Shown here one piece after another: positions 1 to 7,962 of a DNA stretch of 64,000 nucleotides. The position numbers were made by a program, and so were the translations under genes. The DNA is from Tubulanus polymorphus (taxonomy: Eukaryota; Nemertea; Palaeonemertea; Tubulaniformes; Tubulanidae). The DNA lies in the NCBI RefSeq assembly GCF_964204645.1, contig NC_134033.1, forward strand, positions 5,924,231-5,988,230. Reading direction: 5' to 3'. Below the pieces are notes generated by a model, which worked only from the letters and a program-made list of their open reading frames with translations, was not told the DNA's origin and ran no database searches. Each line of letters begins with the position of its first letter. Position 1 is the first letter of the stretch.

Positions 1-574
1 GGTGAGCCCAGTTGACTTCTCAAATGCGAACAAATTCAAGAAATCATCGTCTGATATATCTGGGGAGTTGTGATCCAGACAAGTGTTATTGCACACAGGA
101 TGAACAGATGTGCCATTCTGCAAGGAACATAAAACAGCCTTCGATGGAATGGTCACTGAGCGAGTATCTATATTTCTGATGATAACACTCCCTGCTGGAC
201 TGAGTCAAACTTAAATTACTTACCGAAGGTACCAATAAAAGATTACCGGGAATATTACTTCCTTCATCACACGTAATAATTTGCTATCCTGTGTCTGTTC
301 TCTTACATCTTCGAATGCCATGGATGACCATCTGCGAATTTGGCGGAATAACTACTGCTTTGGTACACCGAACGATATCCAATTGCTGGTTATCAGCTGA
401 AAAATTCCTAGTGCACTGCCAAATCGACGGTAAATTTCAAGATCTCGTATCTCCAGAAGAACATTCATACCGAGCAAAACTGGAACTCTCTGGTGATATG
501 GGGTATCCAGTACTACAAGGCAGAAGATAGAAACGCTGGCATCTACTATTCCAAGGCTCAGCTCAATGCATCCA
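1..574 (-). mobile_element. LTR retrotransposon pol region (protease to RT linker), left half
   Basis: On the minus strand, starting right at the Polinton junction, the sequence reads as the second half of a retroviral-type aspartic protease (YIGCIELSLGI, then DTPYHQRVPVLLGMNV, the usual VPVLLGTN-like end). The linker toward reverse transcriptase follows (DDDFL... near the window edge). A few stops interrupt it, so it is a dead copy. The first half of the same protease lies at 18982-19170, beyond the Polinton. The two halves join in frame if one copy of the 6-bp target duplication is removed. RT and RNase H would lie outside the window to the left. Confidence 0.75.
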
Positions 575-580
575 ATATAA
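575..580. repeat. Target-site duplication AATATA (left)
   Basis: AATATA immediately precedes the Polinton terminus AGTAAT. The same six bases follow the other terminus at 18976-18981. A 6-bp duplication is the known hallmark of Polinton integration. Confidence 0.9.
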
Positions 581-937
581 GTAATAGGGATAATAGGCTT
601 TCATACCAAAGGTCGAAGGGTCGAGCTCGTAAAAATGAAAATAATAATAATTTACAGTTGAATTAGTCGCGCACACTCCTAATTCAACTATAAATTATTA
701 TTATTTTCATTTTTTACTCACTCGCCCCTTCAACCTTTGATACGAAAGCCTATTATCCCTATTACTCTTAAAATATTCATATATATGAATAACATTTAAA
801 TCATTGAACTTCTAAAATCAATTTTAATAAAAAATATAGTATTAAAATGGAAGCAAATAAATACTACTGCCCAACATGTAATATCGATATAGACAAGTCT
901 CAAAAAAAGCAAGACACAATAAAACTATAACACATTT
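581..937. repeat. Left terminal inverted repeat, outer part palindromic
   Basis: This matches the reverse complement of 18620-18975 with only small indels. The outer 186 bp (581-766) are themselves a near-perfect palindrome. It begins AGTAATAGGGATAATAGGCT and ends with the reverse complement of that sequence, around a GTCGCGCACAC centre. The inner part holds the palindrome ATTCATATATATGAAT (775-790) and a copy of the polymerase B promoter and first codons. Confidence 0.95.
847..937 (+). pseudogene. 5' fragment of polymerase B captured in left TIR
   Basis: An ATG followed by codons for MEANKYYCPTCNIDIDKSQ repeats the start of the polymerase B gene at 18708. A longer A-run (7 versus 5 A's at about 902-908) breaks the frame. 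Similarity to the gene ends at 937. This is the part of the polymerase gene covered by the TIR, not a functional gene, but it brings a copy of the polymerase promoter to the left end, pointing inward. Confidence 0.85.
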
Positions 938-1139
938 GTTTTTAGTCTAGTTGGTTAAAGCAAAAACATTTATCGAATTAAGGAACTCAACACATAGTGA
1001 AAAATACGTTGAATCGTTATAAACACCCGATAATACTCAGCTATATAGTTGGTTGTATTAGCTCTAATAAACATATGTTACCAGCTTATATTTCAATTGT
1101 AAAGAGTTAATTAATTTCATTGATCTACATGCCTTTATT

Positions 1140-1379
1140 ATTGATTTTTTTCAACTATATTTACAAGTCTCAACGCGTTGTGTATTATACATCATACGGC
1201 GGACGTTAGCGAATCACAAATCTCATAATTTACAAGTCTCAACGCGTTTTTTAGATGTTTCTGGACAATTAAGCTCTAACCAATCAAAAGTCTCATAATT
1301 CACAAGTCTCAACACACTTGTTCTAGATGTTTCTGAGCATAGAATAGTATAAATAGGCGCGCACATCAGACGCTTAACA
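1140..1379 (+). promoter_or_regulatory. Host-like promoter: triple repeat, TATA box, candidate initiator
   Basis: Three copies of ACAAGTCTCAACGCGTT or a close variant lie at about 1163, 1229 and 1302, two of them preceded by TCATAATT. TATAAATA follows at 1348-1355, then a GC-rich stretch GGCGCGC. An initiator-like ACAGTC lies about 31 bp downstream of the TATA box (A at 1379). This looks like a standard RNA polymerase II core promoter and is unlike the short motifs before the other genes of this element. The start site is inferred. Confidence 0.55.
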
Positions 1380-1566
1380 GTCTACGGGTGAAAAGCAATT
1401 AGTTGCGTATACACACACAGAACGAAATACCAGCATATATCGATCGCTTTTCAACGGATATAGTCTCATAAACATTGTGTCATAACCAGGATATTCTCAT
1501 AAACGCTGTATCATAACAGTCTCATAAACACCACATCATATACAGTTTACAGTTCGCGAGTTAAAT

Positions 1567-1657
1567 GTAAGTACAGTTTTTGTTTTTTAAAATCGCTAAA
1601 TATGAAACCTTTAAATATATTTATGTGTAGCAATTTATATTTTGATATATCTTTTAG
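1567..1657 (+). other. Candidate 5'-leader intron 1
   Basis: GTAAGT at 1567-1572 follows TTAAAT, and a pyrimidine-rich ATATCTTTTAG ends at 1657. It lies between the TATA promoter and the first ATG. The same donor context AAAT|GTAAGTAC recurs at the second candidate intron, as if the exon-intron unit had been duplicated. Inferred from splice signals only. Confidence 0.5.
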
Positions 1658-1764
1658 ATAACTGTGGAACTAGACCCAGAGTCAAATTAAACACACACAA
1701 ACTAGAGTTACCATAACAGCGTTTATTGCGTAATAACTAACAGTTTCCGGTTCTTGAAGTAAAT

Positions 1765-1960
1765 GTAAGTACTGTTTTTTGTTGTTATTAAGAAGTCGGG
1801 AAAAGGGGTCACTAAATATAAAACCTTTAGTGTATTTAAGTAATTTCTATTTTACGTTAGATAAACCATTATAAGTTATAATAATTAGAAACGATAGACT
1901 TGAAAATATCATTTAATATCGTAGTTGCGGTTCCTCCATCATTACCACGTTATCTTTTAG
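1765..1960 (+). other. Candidate 5'-leader intron 2
   Basis: The donor AAAT|GTAAGTAC is at 1765 and the acceptor TATCTTTTAG ends at 1960, nine bases before the ATG at 1970. An alternative acceptor TTACGTTAG ends at 1860. Like intron 1, its early part contains ACTAAATATAAAACCTTTA, close to CTAAATATGAAACCTTTA in intron 1, which suggests tandem duplication. Confidence 0.5.
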
Positions 1961-1969
1961 ATTACAAAA

Positions 1970-2506
1970 ATGTCGTATGGATACAAAAACTACAGAGAAA
2001 CTAAAGATCTATCTATGGAAGGAACAGAAGATTCTCATAATACTACTCTATCTGAGGAATCAACAATAATAAATCTTAAAACACAAGATACTCCTCTATC
2101 GGTGGACCTAACAGGAATAAATCTTGAAACTCAAGCGGTGGAATCAAACGCAATGGATATTGACCCAATAGAAATGGGTGAAGAAGCGCGAGAATCACAA
2201 GACGACAAAGGAACTATACAAGAAGTTCAAAAACATTTGGAATACTACAAAGAAATGACATCAATTTTAGAAAAAATTATAAAAAACAATCAATCTAGTG
2301 TGCCGCCGTTGCCGAAAAGACCAACAACCAATCTCGAAATATTATTAGGATTAAAAGTAGCAAAAACTAAAAAGAAACTGAGTGGAAAGGAGTTACACAA
2401 TTTTTTGAAATCAAAATTAACAAATGAAAAAGATGTAAGTTTTAAAGAAATAGAAGGAATAGTATCATTTGACGAAATAACTGTCTTATTAAAAAAAAAA
2501 TTATAG
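1970..2506 (+). CDS. Unknown protein, leftmost Polinton gene
   Basis: I do not recognise this 178-residue protein. It is hydrophilic. The N-terminal half is acidic and rich in Ser, Thr and Glu. A helical stretch near residues 80-110 (VQKHLEYYKEMTSILEKII) looks coiled-coil-like, and the C-terminus is Lys-rich. The start ATG sits nine bases after a candidate splice acceptor, in a good context (ACAAAAATG). It is the only gene of the element behind a TATA-type promoter and probable introns, so an early or regulatory role is a guess. The frame ends in a run of ten A's (2491-2500). The next reading frame is open right through that run, so this may be only the first part of a longer protein broken by a one-base slip. 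Confidence 0.6.
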   Translation: MSYGYKNYRETKDLSMEGTEDSHNTTLSEESTIINLKTQDTPLSVDLTGINLETQAVESNAMDIDPIEMGEEARESQDDKGTIQEVQKHLEYYKEMTSILEKIIKNNQSSVPPLPKRPTTNLEILLGLKVAKTKKKLSGKELHNFLKSKLTNEKDVSFKEIEGIVSFDEITVLLKKKL

Positions 2507-2816
2507 AATCTTGTTATTTAAAAAATCAAAACATTTATGGGACCATATTATTTTTGGGGATTATTTAAATAGGGGGTTTTCAATGTTTGATAAAGAAACT
2601 GAGGGGATTTCTTGGGGGGCTTGGGTTAAAAAATATATAAGAATTGGCGCTAGACACGATAGAAAATTAAGAAGCGTAGGTAGATTATTTAGATATAAAA
2701 AATTCCAATTATTAAATTTATCATTTGTTGAAATTATTAAATACTTACCGGAAATTGAAAAAATGTTAGAAAATAATTTAGAAATTAAGAAGTTTTGGTT
2801 GGGGGGGGGGTTATAA
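2493..2816 (+). pseudogene. Downstream part of the leftmost gene, +1 frame
   Basis: This is an open frame without an ATG near its beginning, reading out of the ten-A run that ends the preceding gene. It encodes about 107 basic residues with a pattern of aromatic and Leu positions (HLWDHIIFGDYL, GARHDRKLRSVGRLF). Its end is a run of ten G's followed by a stop. The lack of a start codon and the homopolymer at the junction suggest that it belongs to the 1970-2506 gene and was separated by a slip, or is reached by ribosomal or polymerase slippage. No family was recognised. Confidence 0.5.
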
Positions 2817-2859
2817 ATTAAATGATGTACAGATTTACATAATATATTTACAAGTATGT

Positions 2860-3165
2860 TCGGTTGTTTCAATTTGTGTAATAGATATAATTGTAATTGA
2901 CGCATGCGTATTGAGAAGCGGCCACAAATGGCCGCTTTGTATTGCAAACTGATTCAATTTTGTAATGATTATATAATTGTGTTATTGTAACTGATGAAAT
3001 TTGTGTAATAATTATATAATTGTGTTATTGTAACTGGTGGAATTTGTGTAATAGAAATAATTATGATATTGCAACTGATGGAATTTGTGTAATAGATATA
3101 ATTATAATTGACGCATGCGTATTGAGAAGCGGCCACAAATGTCCGGCCGCTTGTATGATTTTGAT
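2860..3165. repeat. AT-rich tandem repeats with two GC-rich hairpins
   Basis: Short repeats built on ATTTGTGTAATA...ATAATT...GTAACTGATG occur about four times. Two longer copies each end in GACGCATGCGTATTGAGAAG plus a GCGGCCACAAATGGCCGC-type hairpin (about 2899-2938 and 3110-3150; the second reads GCGGCCACAAATGTCCGGCCGC). The region lies between two rightward genes and holds no convincing coding sequence. It could end transcripts of the first gene or act as a regulatory or replication site. Confidence 0.7.
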
Positions 3166-3265
3166 ATCAAGGATCCGAAATGATTTATCAACTACGGCGG
3201 CGAGGAATGAAAAAGAACAAGGAATTGAAAAGAGCAGCACATAGATTTCGAACAAAAATAAATCA

Positions 3266-3292
3266 GTTTTAGTAAAAAAATATGTATAATAA
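3266..3292 (+). promoter_or_regulatory. Class A start motif before HNH gene
   Basis: TTTTAGTAAAAAAATAT, then GTATAATAAATGG including the start codon. It matches the motif before the polymerase, the 113-residue protein and the zinc-finger gene. Confidence 0.6.
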
Positions 3293-3961
3293 ATGGAACC
3301 AGAACAACCACAAACTATCAATATTACAAATAACACTAGCGTTATAAACATATACTACAAGAAGTGTTCTAAATGTGAATTAGATAAATTAGCTATAACA
3401 GAATTTAGTAAGCGTAAGATTAGCAAAGATGGTTTTCAAAATTGTTGTAAAACTTGTGCTAAACTATACACAAAACAATATCGAGAAGATAATATAAAAC
3501 ATCATAATTATTATATGACAAAATATATGAGAGAAAGATATCAAACAGATCTTAATTTTAGATTGAAACAATGCTTAAGGACTAGAATAACACAATTATT
3601 CAACAAAGAAACACATTCAGAAACACTATCTAATTTGTTGGGTTGTTCAGATGAATTTCTCAAATCATGGATAATATTTCAATTCGATGATAAAATGAAT
3701 ATAGATAATTATGGGGATTATTACCACATTGATCACGTGTTACCAATATCTAAATTTAACATGAATGATGAATACAATAAAAAACTTATTTGGGGTTGGA
3801 AAAATTTAAGGCCTTCAGAAAAGAAAGAAAATCAAACCAAATCTAATAAACTAGATTTACAGTTATATTTGGAACAGTTAACAAAAGCAAAGAAATTTAT
3901 TGAATTATGGAACAATAATCCAAATAATGAACAATATGTTGAGTCTTTAATGAGTGGTTAA
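3293..3961 (+). CDS. HNH homing-type endonuclease with N-terminal zinc ribbon
   Basis: The protein has 222 residues. An N-terminal cysteine pair region (KKCSKCELDK, then CCKTCAK, about residues 23-60) looks like the zinc ribbon seen before HNH domains in phages and large DNA viruses. The C-terminal half has the HNH pattern: an LLGCSDEFLKSWI helix, then YYHIDHVLPISKF (catalytic His-Asp-His region, ~143-155), then WGWKNLRPSEKKEN (the Asn-containing second part). Such enzymes nick or cut DNA. The gene is intact here and a decayed copy lies in the second Polinton at 62908, so it belongs to this lineage rather than being a chance insertion. Its role could be in recombination, element spread or replication. 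It has a class A start motif. Confidence 0.8.
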   Translation: MEPEQPQTINITNNTSVINIYYKKCSKCELDKLAITEFSKRKISKDGFQNCCKTCAKLYTKQYREDNIKHHNYYMTKYMRERYQTDLNFRLKQCLRTRITQLFNKETHSETLSNLLGCSDEFLKSWIIFQFDDKMNIDNYGDYYHIDHVLPISKFNMNDEYNKKLIWGWKNLRPSEKKENQTKSNKLDLQLYLEQLTKAKKFIELWNNNPNNEQYVESLMSG

Positions 3962-4186
3962 AGAATAATATATCTCAAATAAAATATAATAAAAATTACA
4001 TACCTTCAACTAGCCATTATTTCTATTTTAATTTTTAATATTTTCTTTTCAAAAAAGAATACTTTATATCACAAATAAAAAATACTAAAAAAACAATAAC
4101 TAATACTAGAATTCTTTAGCTTTAACTAGCTAGTATCATTTGAAGAATACTTATAATATTTTTTTTGCTTTTTTTCTCTAATATAA
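3962..4186 (+). promoter_or_regulatory. Conserved intergenic block with ACTAGCTAGT palindrome
   Basis: This 225-bp gap is conserved in the second Polinton (63434-63770), though that copy's genes are broken. Shared pieces include CTTTTCAAAAAAG, then AATACTTTATATCACAA, TTCTTTA, the palindrome ACTAGCTAGT (4125-4134) and CTTGAAGAAT-like sequence. It ends in T-tracts followed by AATATAAATG at the next gene. It probably drives the four-gene block 4187-6826. Confidence 0.55.
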
Positions 4187-4789
4187 ATGTCAAAGAAATC
4201 TAATAAGAATAGTATTGATATTGAAAAGACATTAGATGATTTGGGTATAAGTGATAATAAAGATACAGTTGCAACTAATTGTGCTCAAGTTAATAACAAT
4301 ATAGATTATGAATACTATTTATATTGTAAGCATCATCTTGAATTATTAATTGCTGGCGGGAAATCTAAGGACTTCTTAGGAAAAATAATAACTTTTCAAG
4401 AACTAGACTCTATGAAACCCGATAAAGTAATTAAATATTTTAAGATTTATGAAGAGTCAAGATTAGCTAGAATAAACGACTCTATAAGTGATGGTATTAT
4501 CAAATGTTATTCAAAATTATGTAACCGGCTAATACCAATTGATGATGAAAATAAATTATATAATGATTTGAAAAATGACTATTTAGTTATGACTGAATTA
4601 CAAAAATGGGTTGGATATGCTTCATTCCAATTAGGATCGGTTATGACATTGATTTCTACTGGTGTCATAACATTTTCGAACATCAAACCTATGGAATATA
4701 AATCAGGTAAGAACGAAACAGATGTACTACAACCAAACGTCGAAACAGAAGATGAATCAGAACAAAAATTAACTAAAATAAATGAGTGA
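4187..4789 (+). CDS. Conserved Polinton protein of unknown function (200 aa)
   Basis: I cannot name a family. The N-terminus is polar (MSKKSNKNS...), the middle is a mixed helical region (residues ~40-130), and residues ~140-170 are moderately hydrophobic (GYASFQLGSVMTLISTGVITF), possibly one membrane-associated helix. The tail is acidic. It heads a rightward block in which each gene touches the next; its stop overlaps the following start by eight bases. A copy with an early in-frame stop is present in the second Polinton at 63771 in the same order after the HNH gene, so gene and neighbourhood are conserved. A virion or membrane role is possible but unproven. Confidence 0.75.
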   Translation: MSKKSNKNSIDIEKTLDDLGISDNKDTVATNCAQVNNNIDYEYYLYCKHHLELLIAGGKSKDFLGKIITFQELDSMKPDKVIKYFKIYEESRLARINDSISDGIIKCYSKLCNRLIPIDDENKLYNDLKNDYLVMTELQKWVGYASFQLGSVMTLISTGVITFSNIKPMEYKSGKNETDVLQPNVETEDESEQKLTKINE

Positions 4790-5123
4790 TGGAGTTAAGA
4801 AAAAGGCTAGATCCGAGAAACAAATTAAATGGGCAAGAGAATTAGGTAAAAGATCATCAGAATTAAAAAAAGCTAAGAAAAAGAAATTAACTGATATAAA
4901 TGAATCTGGTATTGATTCAAATAATAATCCATCTAATTCTTCTAATAGTGGAAGAAATAATTACTTATATATTACAATTGGGTTAATCACAATTATTATA
5001 TTCTCCGGTGTAATATATAAATCAAAATTCAATTCTGATGATAAAGATGATTCTGATGATAAACCTATCATACCAGAAAATAAATCAAATGAAAATAAAT
5101 ATAAAATATTATTAATGGATTAA
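4782..5123 (+). CDS. Single-pass membrane protein, basic N-terminus (113 aa)
   Basis: The first ~38 residues are strongly basic (KKKARSEKQIKWARELGKR, then KKAKKKK), followed by a Ser/Asn-rich linker. One clear transmembrane segment (~61-78, YLYITIGLITIIIFSGVIY) leads to a short acidic tail. The start lies inside the end of the upstream gene (eight-base overlap) and is preceded by AAAATAAATG, so termination-reinitiation or an internal promoter is implied. I do not recognise the family. A basic face plus a membrane anchor would suit a protein bridging DNA or capsid and membrane, which is inference. Confidence 0.65.
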   Translation: MSDGVKKKARSEKQIKWARELGKRSSELKKAKKKKLTDINESGIDSNNNPSNSSNSGRNNYLYITIGLITIIIFSGVIYKSKFNSDDKDDSDDKPIIPENKSNENKYKILLMD

Positions 5124-5126
5124 AAT

Positions 5127-6215
5127 ATGATGAAAAAAGAACAATATTTAAGAGATTTATATTACAACCCAGAAAGTGAAGTATCATATTCAAGTGTTTC
5201 AGAATTATGGAATAAAATTAAATCTGATAAAGAAAAAATAAAATATAGTGAATTAAAATCATGGTTACAAAATCAACCCACATATCAAATTCATAAAAAG
5301 ATGGATAAAAAATATTTAACAAGAAAAGTAATGGTTTCATATATTGACCAACAATAGCAAGCTGATTTAATTGACATGAAAAACTTAGAAGAATATAACA
5401 AAGGATATTTTTGGATACTAAATGTTATAGATATATTCAGTAGATACGCATGGTCAATTCCAATCAAAAATAAAACTGGTATAGAAGTTACAAATTCTTT
5501 CAAATTAATATTTAAAGAAGCTATTCCAGATAAAATACAATTTGATGAAGGTAAAGAATTTTATAACAAACATTTTAAAAAACTATTATCTGATAACGAA
5601 GTAGAATATTTTTCAACACATTCAGATAAAAAAGCATCTGTTATAGAAAGATTTAATAAAACATTGAAAACTAGAATGTGGAAATATTTCACCGCTAATG
5701 AAACATATAAATATATCGATGTGTTAGATGATTTAGTGAAAGGTTATAATAATTCTAAACATAGTTCTATAAATATGAAACCCATACAAGCTAGAAAAGA
5801 AGATAATTCGGAAATAGTTTGGAATAATTTATATGGAGCATTTGTTACACATGATTTTGGAGAACCTAAATTTAAAATAGGACAACATGTTAGAATTTCT
5901 AAATATCGAAAAACATTTTATAAAGGTTATACCTCTAATTTTACTGAAGAAATATTCAAGATTAAAAAGATAATATTAACTAAACCTTTTGTTTATAAAT
6001 TAGAAGATTTAAAAGATGAAGAAATATTAGGTTATTTTTATGAACAAGAATTATCATTAGTACCAAATCCAGATGAAATAGAATACAAAATAGAAAAGGT
6101 ATTGAAAACAAAAACTCTTAAAGGAAAAAAGTATTCTTTGGTGAAATATGAAGGATATGATGATAAATTTAATGAATGGATTTTATCTAGTAAAATTAAA
6201 AGAATAAATGAATAA
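5127..6215 (+). pseudogene. Retroviral-like integrase with chromodomain, broken by one stop
   Basis: This is a Polinton-type DDE integrase, which would insert the element and create the 6-bp duplication. The N-terminal part (76 residues) ends at an in-frame TAG at 5355-5357, and the same frame continues to 6215. The break falls just before the first catalytic Asp (QADLIDM, ~5364). The second Asp is in QFDEGKEF (~5546) and the Glu in SVIERFNKTLK (~5646), with 33 residues between them by my count. The last ~45 residues form a chromodomain (VKYEGYDDKFNEW), which may guide insertion through chromatin. The frame otherwise looks intact. It starts three bases after the previous stop and overlaps the ATPase by eight bases. 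Confidence 0.92.
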
Positions 6216-6826
6216 AGATTTATTTATATTTGAACCACATAATATGTTAGTTACTGGAGTTACAAATTGTGGTAAAACACACTTCATATTAGATTTGTTA
6301 GAAACTATTTATAAAAATCATTTTGATAATATAATATTATTCTGTCCTACATATGAAATGAATAAAACATATAATAGAGATATAGTTAAGATAAAAAAGT
6401 TTATTATATTAGACCCTAAAACAGTAAAAGAAAATTTAGATAATTGTATAAAAATTACATTAGATATTTATAAAGGATCTAATAAATTATTTATTATTGA
6501 TGATTGCGCAAATTTACATGATTCTAAAATTAGAGAAAGTGAATTATGTTATTTAGCTCTCTCTGGTAGACATTTTGGGATAACAACTTAAATCAGAAAA
6601 TTTAAATCAGAAATATAATTCAATTGTGAAAGATTTTAGAGAGAATATAAGATTTCTAGTTTTATTCTACAACAAAGATAGAACATCTATGCAACAATCA
6701 TTGGAAGAAAATCAAATTATACCTACTGAATTACATGATGAATATATGAATAAATTAAAAAATAATAAAGGTTCAAAATTATTACTGAGATTACAATTTC
6801 CTTATGAATATAAATTTATAAAATAA
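6208..6826 (+). pseudogene. A32/FtsK-like DNA packaging ATPase, broken by a short duplication
   Basis: This is the predicted motor that pumps element DNA into a capsid. Walker A is GVTNCGKTHF (residues ~16-25), Walker B is KLFIIDDC (~90-97), and ALSGRHFGITT follows with the sensor-like pattern of this family. The first frame stops at 6589-6591. The C-terminal part continues in another frame to 6826 (VKDFRENIRFLVLFYNKDR). At the break TTAAATCAGAAA occurs twice in tandem (about 6588-6616), a ~14-bp duplication that is not a multiple of three. That explains the frameshift directly. The gene begins inside the end of the integrase gene (ATG at 6208, integrase stop at 6213-6215). Confidence 0.9.
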
Positions 6827-6837
6827 CTATTTGTATG

Positions 6838-6950
6838 CCTATGTATTAGATACCCTATTATATACCCTAATACCTGATACCCCTAATACCTGATACCCTA
6901 ATACCTGATACCTTAATACCTGATACCCTATTAGATACCTTAAATAATTT
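6838..6950. repeat. Minisatellite at the convergent gene junction
   Basis: Tandem copies of a ~14-bp unit CCTAATACCTGATA with variants (…CCTTAATACCTGATACC…). It lies exactly between the last rightward gene and the last leftward gene. No coding potential is seen. It might separate or end the two converging transcription units. Confidence 0.85.
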
Positions 6951-6997
6951 AAAACCCTTTTTTATTTACTATTATTTTATACAATTTTTAACCTTTA

Positions 6998-7930
6998 TTA
7001 TTCAATTTCTGAATCACTTTCACTATCAGACGCTAACAACATATTTAAATACTCTACCGAATCTTCTTCAACATCTTTATAATTTTTTTTCACCTTTTTC
7101 GCCTTTTTTACCACACCACCAATAGTTGTTTCATTGTTACGCTTATTGATCCTTTTTATCATATCATCAAAAGTTTCTTCTTTATGTTTCATAGAATCTT
7201 TAATATCAATATGTTTAACTGTAACTATATCATCATGTGGGTGTATGGCATCATTTTCATTATCATCTTTATTAGTGTTTGCTCCTAATATTTCATTTAC
7301 AGTGTTTGATCCTAATATTTCATTAGCATCGGTTAAATCTAATTCATCTTTATTAGGTGTTGCTAATAATAAATCTTCATATATTTTTTCACCATTTACT
7401 TTTTTATTTGAAACAAACTTTGTAACATATCTAAATGGGTGTTCTATAAATTCTTTTTTGCCAACACGTTCTATAACATTAGTAATATGTGAATTTGAAT
7501 TCATATGTTTATTCCAATTTGATGGAGCGTTTGAAAATTCACCATTACAATAACCACAATAATTTCTATTTTCACTAACATTTAATATTATTGCATTATT
7601 AGATGTAGAAGGTATTACGTTATTAGATGTAGTAGGTATTACAGATGTAGTAGGTATTACGTTATTAGATGTAGTAGGTATTACAGATGTAGTAGTAGGT
7701 ATTACAGATGTAGTAGGTATTACAGGTGTAGTAGGTATTACATTATTATCAATTACACTATTATTAACAACACCACTTTTATTATTATTGATTTCTATCA
7801 GTTTAGTTTTATAATTTTTAAAAATAGGATCAAATATCAAAGCTATATTACAAGGTATTACATAATATAAACCATCATTATTTTCATGTGTATCGATGTA
7901 TGGAATATGTTTATATACTTTACCTTCCAT
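6998..7930 (-). CDS. C2H2 zinc-finger protein with VIPTT repeats (310 aa)
   Basis: I do not recognise a named family. Residues ~63-112 are a low-complexity array of VIPTTS / SNNVIPTT repeats, encoded by near-identical DNA repeats and therefore prone to length change. One C2H2-type finger follows (YCGYCNGEF...NKHMNSNSH, ~123-146). The C-terminal third is charged, with a Lys-rich stretch (KKAKKVKKNYK) and an acidic end (SDSESDSEIE). Intact. It is the last gene of the leftward block, after the major capsid gene, yet has a class A start motif like the replication genes. A DNA-binding or regulatory role fits finger and motif but is inference. Confidence 0.7.
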   Translation of the reverse strand: MEGKVYKHIPYIDTHENNDGLYYVIPCNIALIFDPIFKNYKTKLIEINNNKSGVVNNSVIDNNVIPTTPVIPTTSVIPTTTSVIPTTSNNVIPTTSVIPTTSNNVIPSTSNNAIILNVSENRNYCGYCNGEFSNAPSNWNKHMNSNSHITNVIERVGKKEFIEHPFRYVTKFVSNKKVNGEKIYEDLLLATPNKDELDLTDANEILGSNTVNEILGANTNKDDNENDAIHPHDDIVTVKHIDIKDSMKHKEETFDDMIKRINKRNNETTIGGVVKKAKKVKKNYKDVEEDSVEYLNMLLASDSESDSEIE

Positions 7931-7958
7931 TTATTATATATATTTTTATTAAAGTTAA
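7931..7958 (-). promoter_or_regulatory. Class A start motif before zinc-finger gene
   Basis: Minus strand: AACTTTAATAAAAATAT, then ATATAATAAATGG. Spacing is like that before polymerase B. Confidence 0.6.
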
Positions 7959-7962
7959 AATT

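Noticed and set aside
2561-2947. 128-codon minus-strand frame opposite the leftmost gene
   Set aside because: Lies opposite the better supported plus-strand frame and runs through the hairpin repeats; no motif and no start motif.
3020-3351. Short frames on both strands in the repeat region before the HNH gene
   Set aside because: Their sequence is simply the translated tandem repeat; no promoter motif.
7134-7553. 139-codon plus-strand frame
   Set aside because: Antisense shadow of the zinc-finger gene, which has better composition, a start motif and a recognisable finger.
7620-7745. Repeats considered as a CRISPR-like array
   Set aside because: Repeats are codon-phased VIPTT coding units without spacers.
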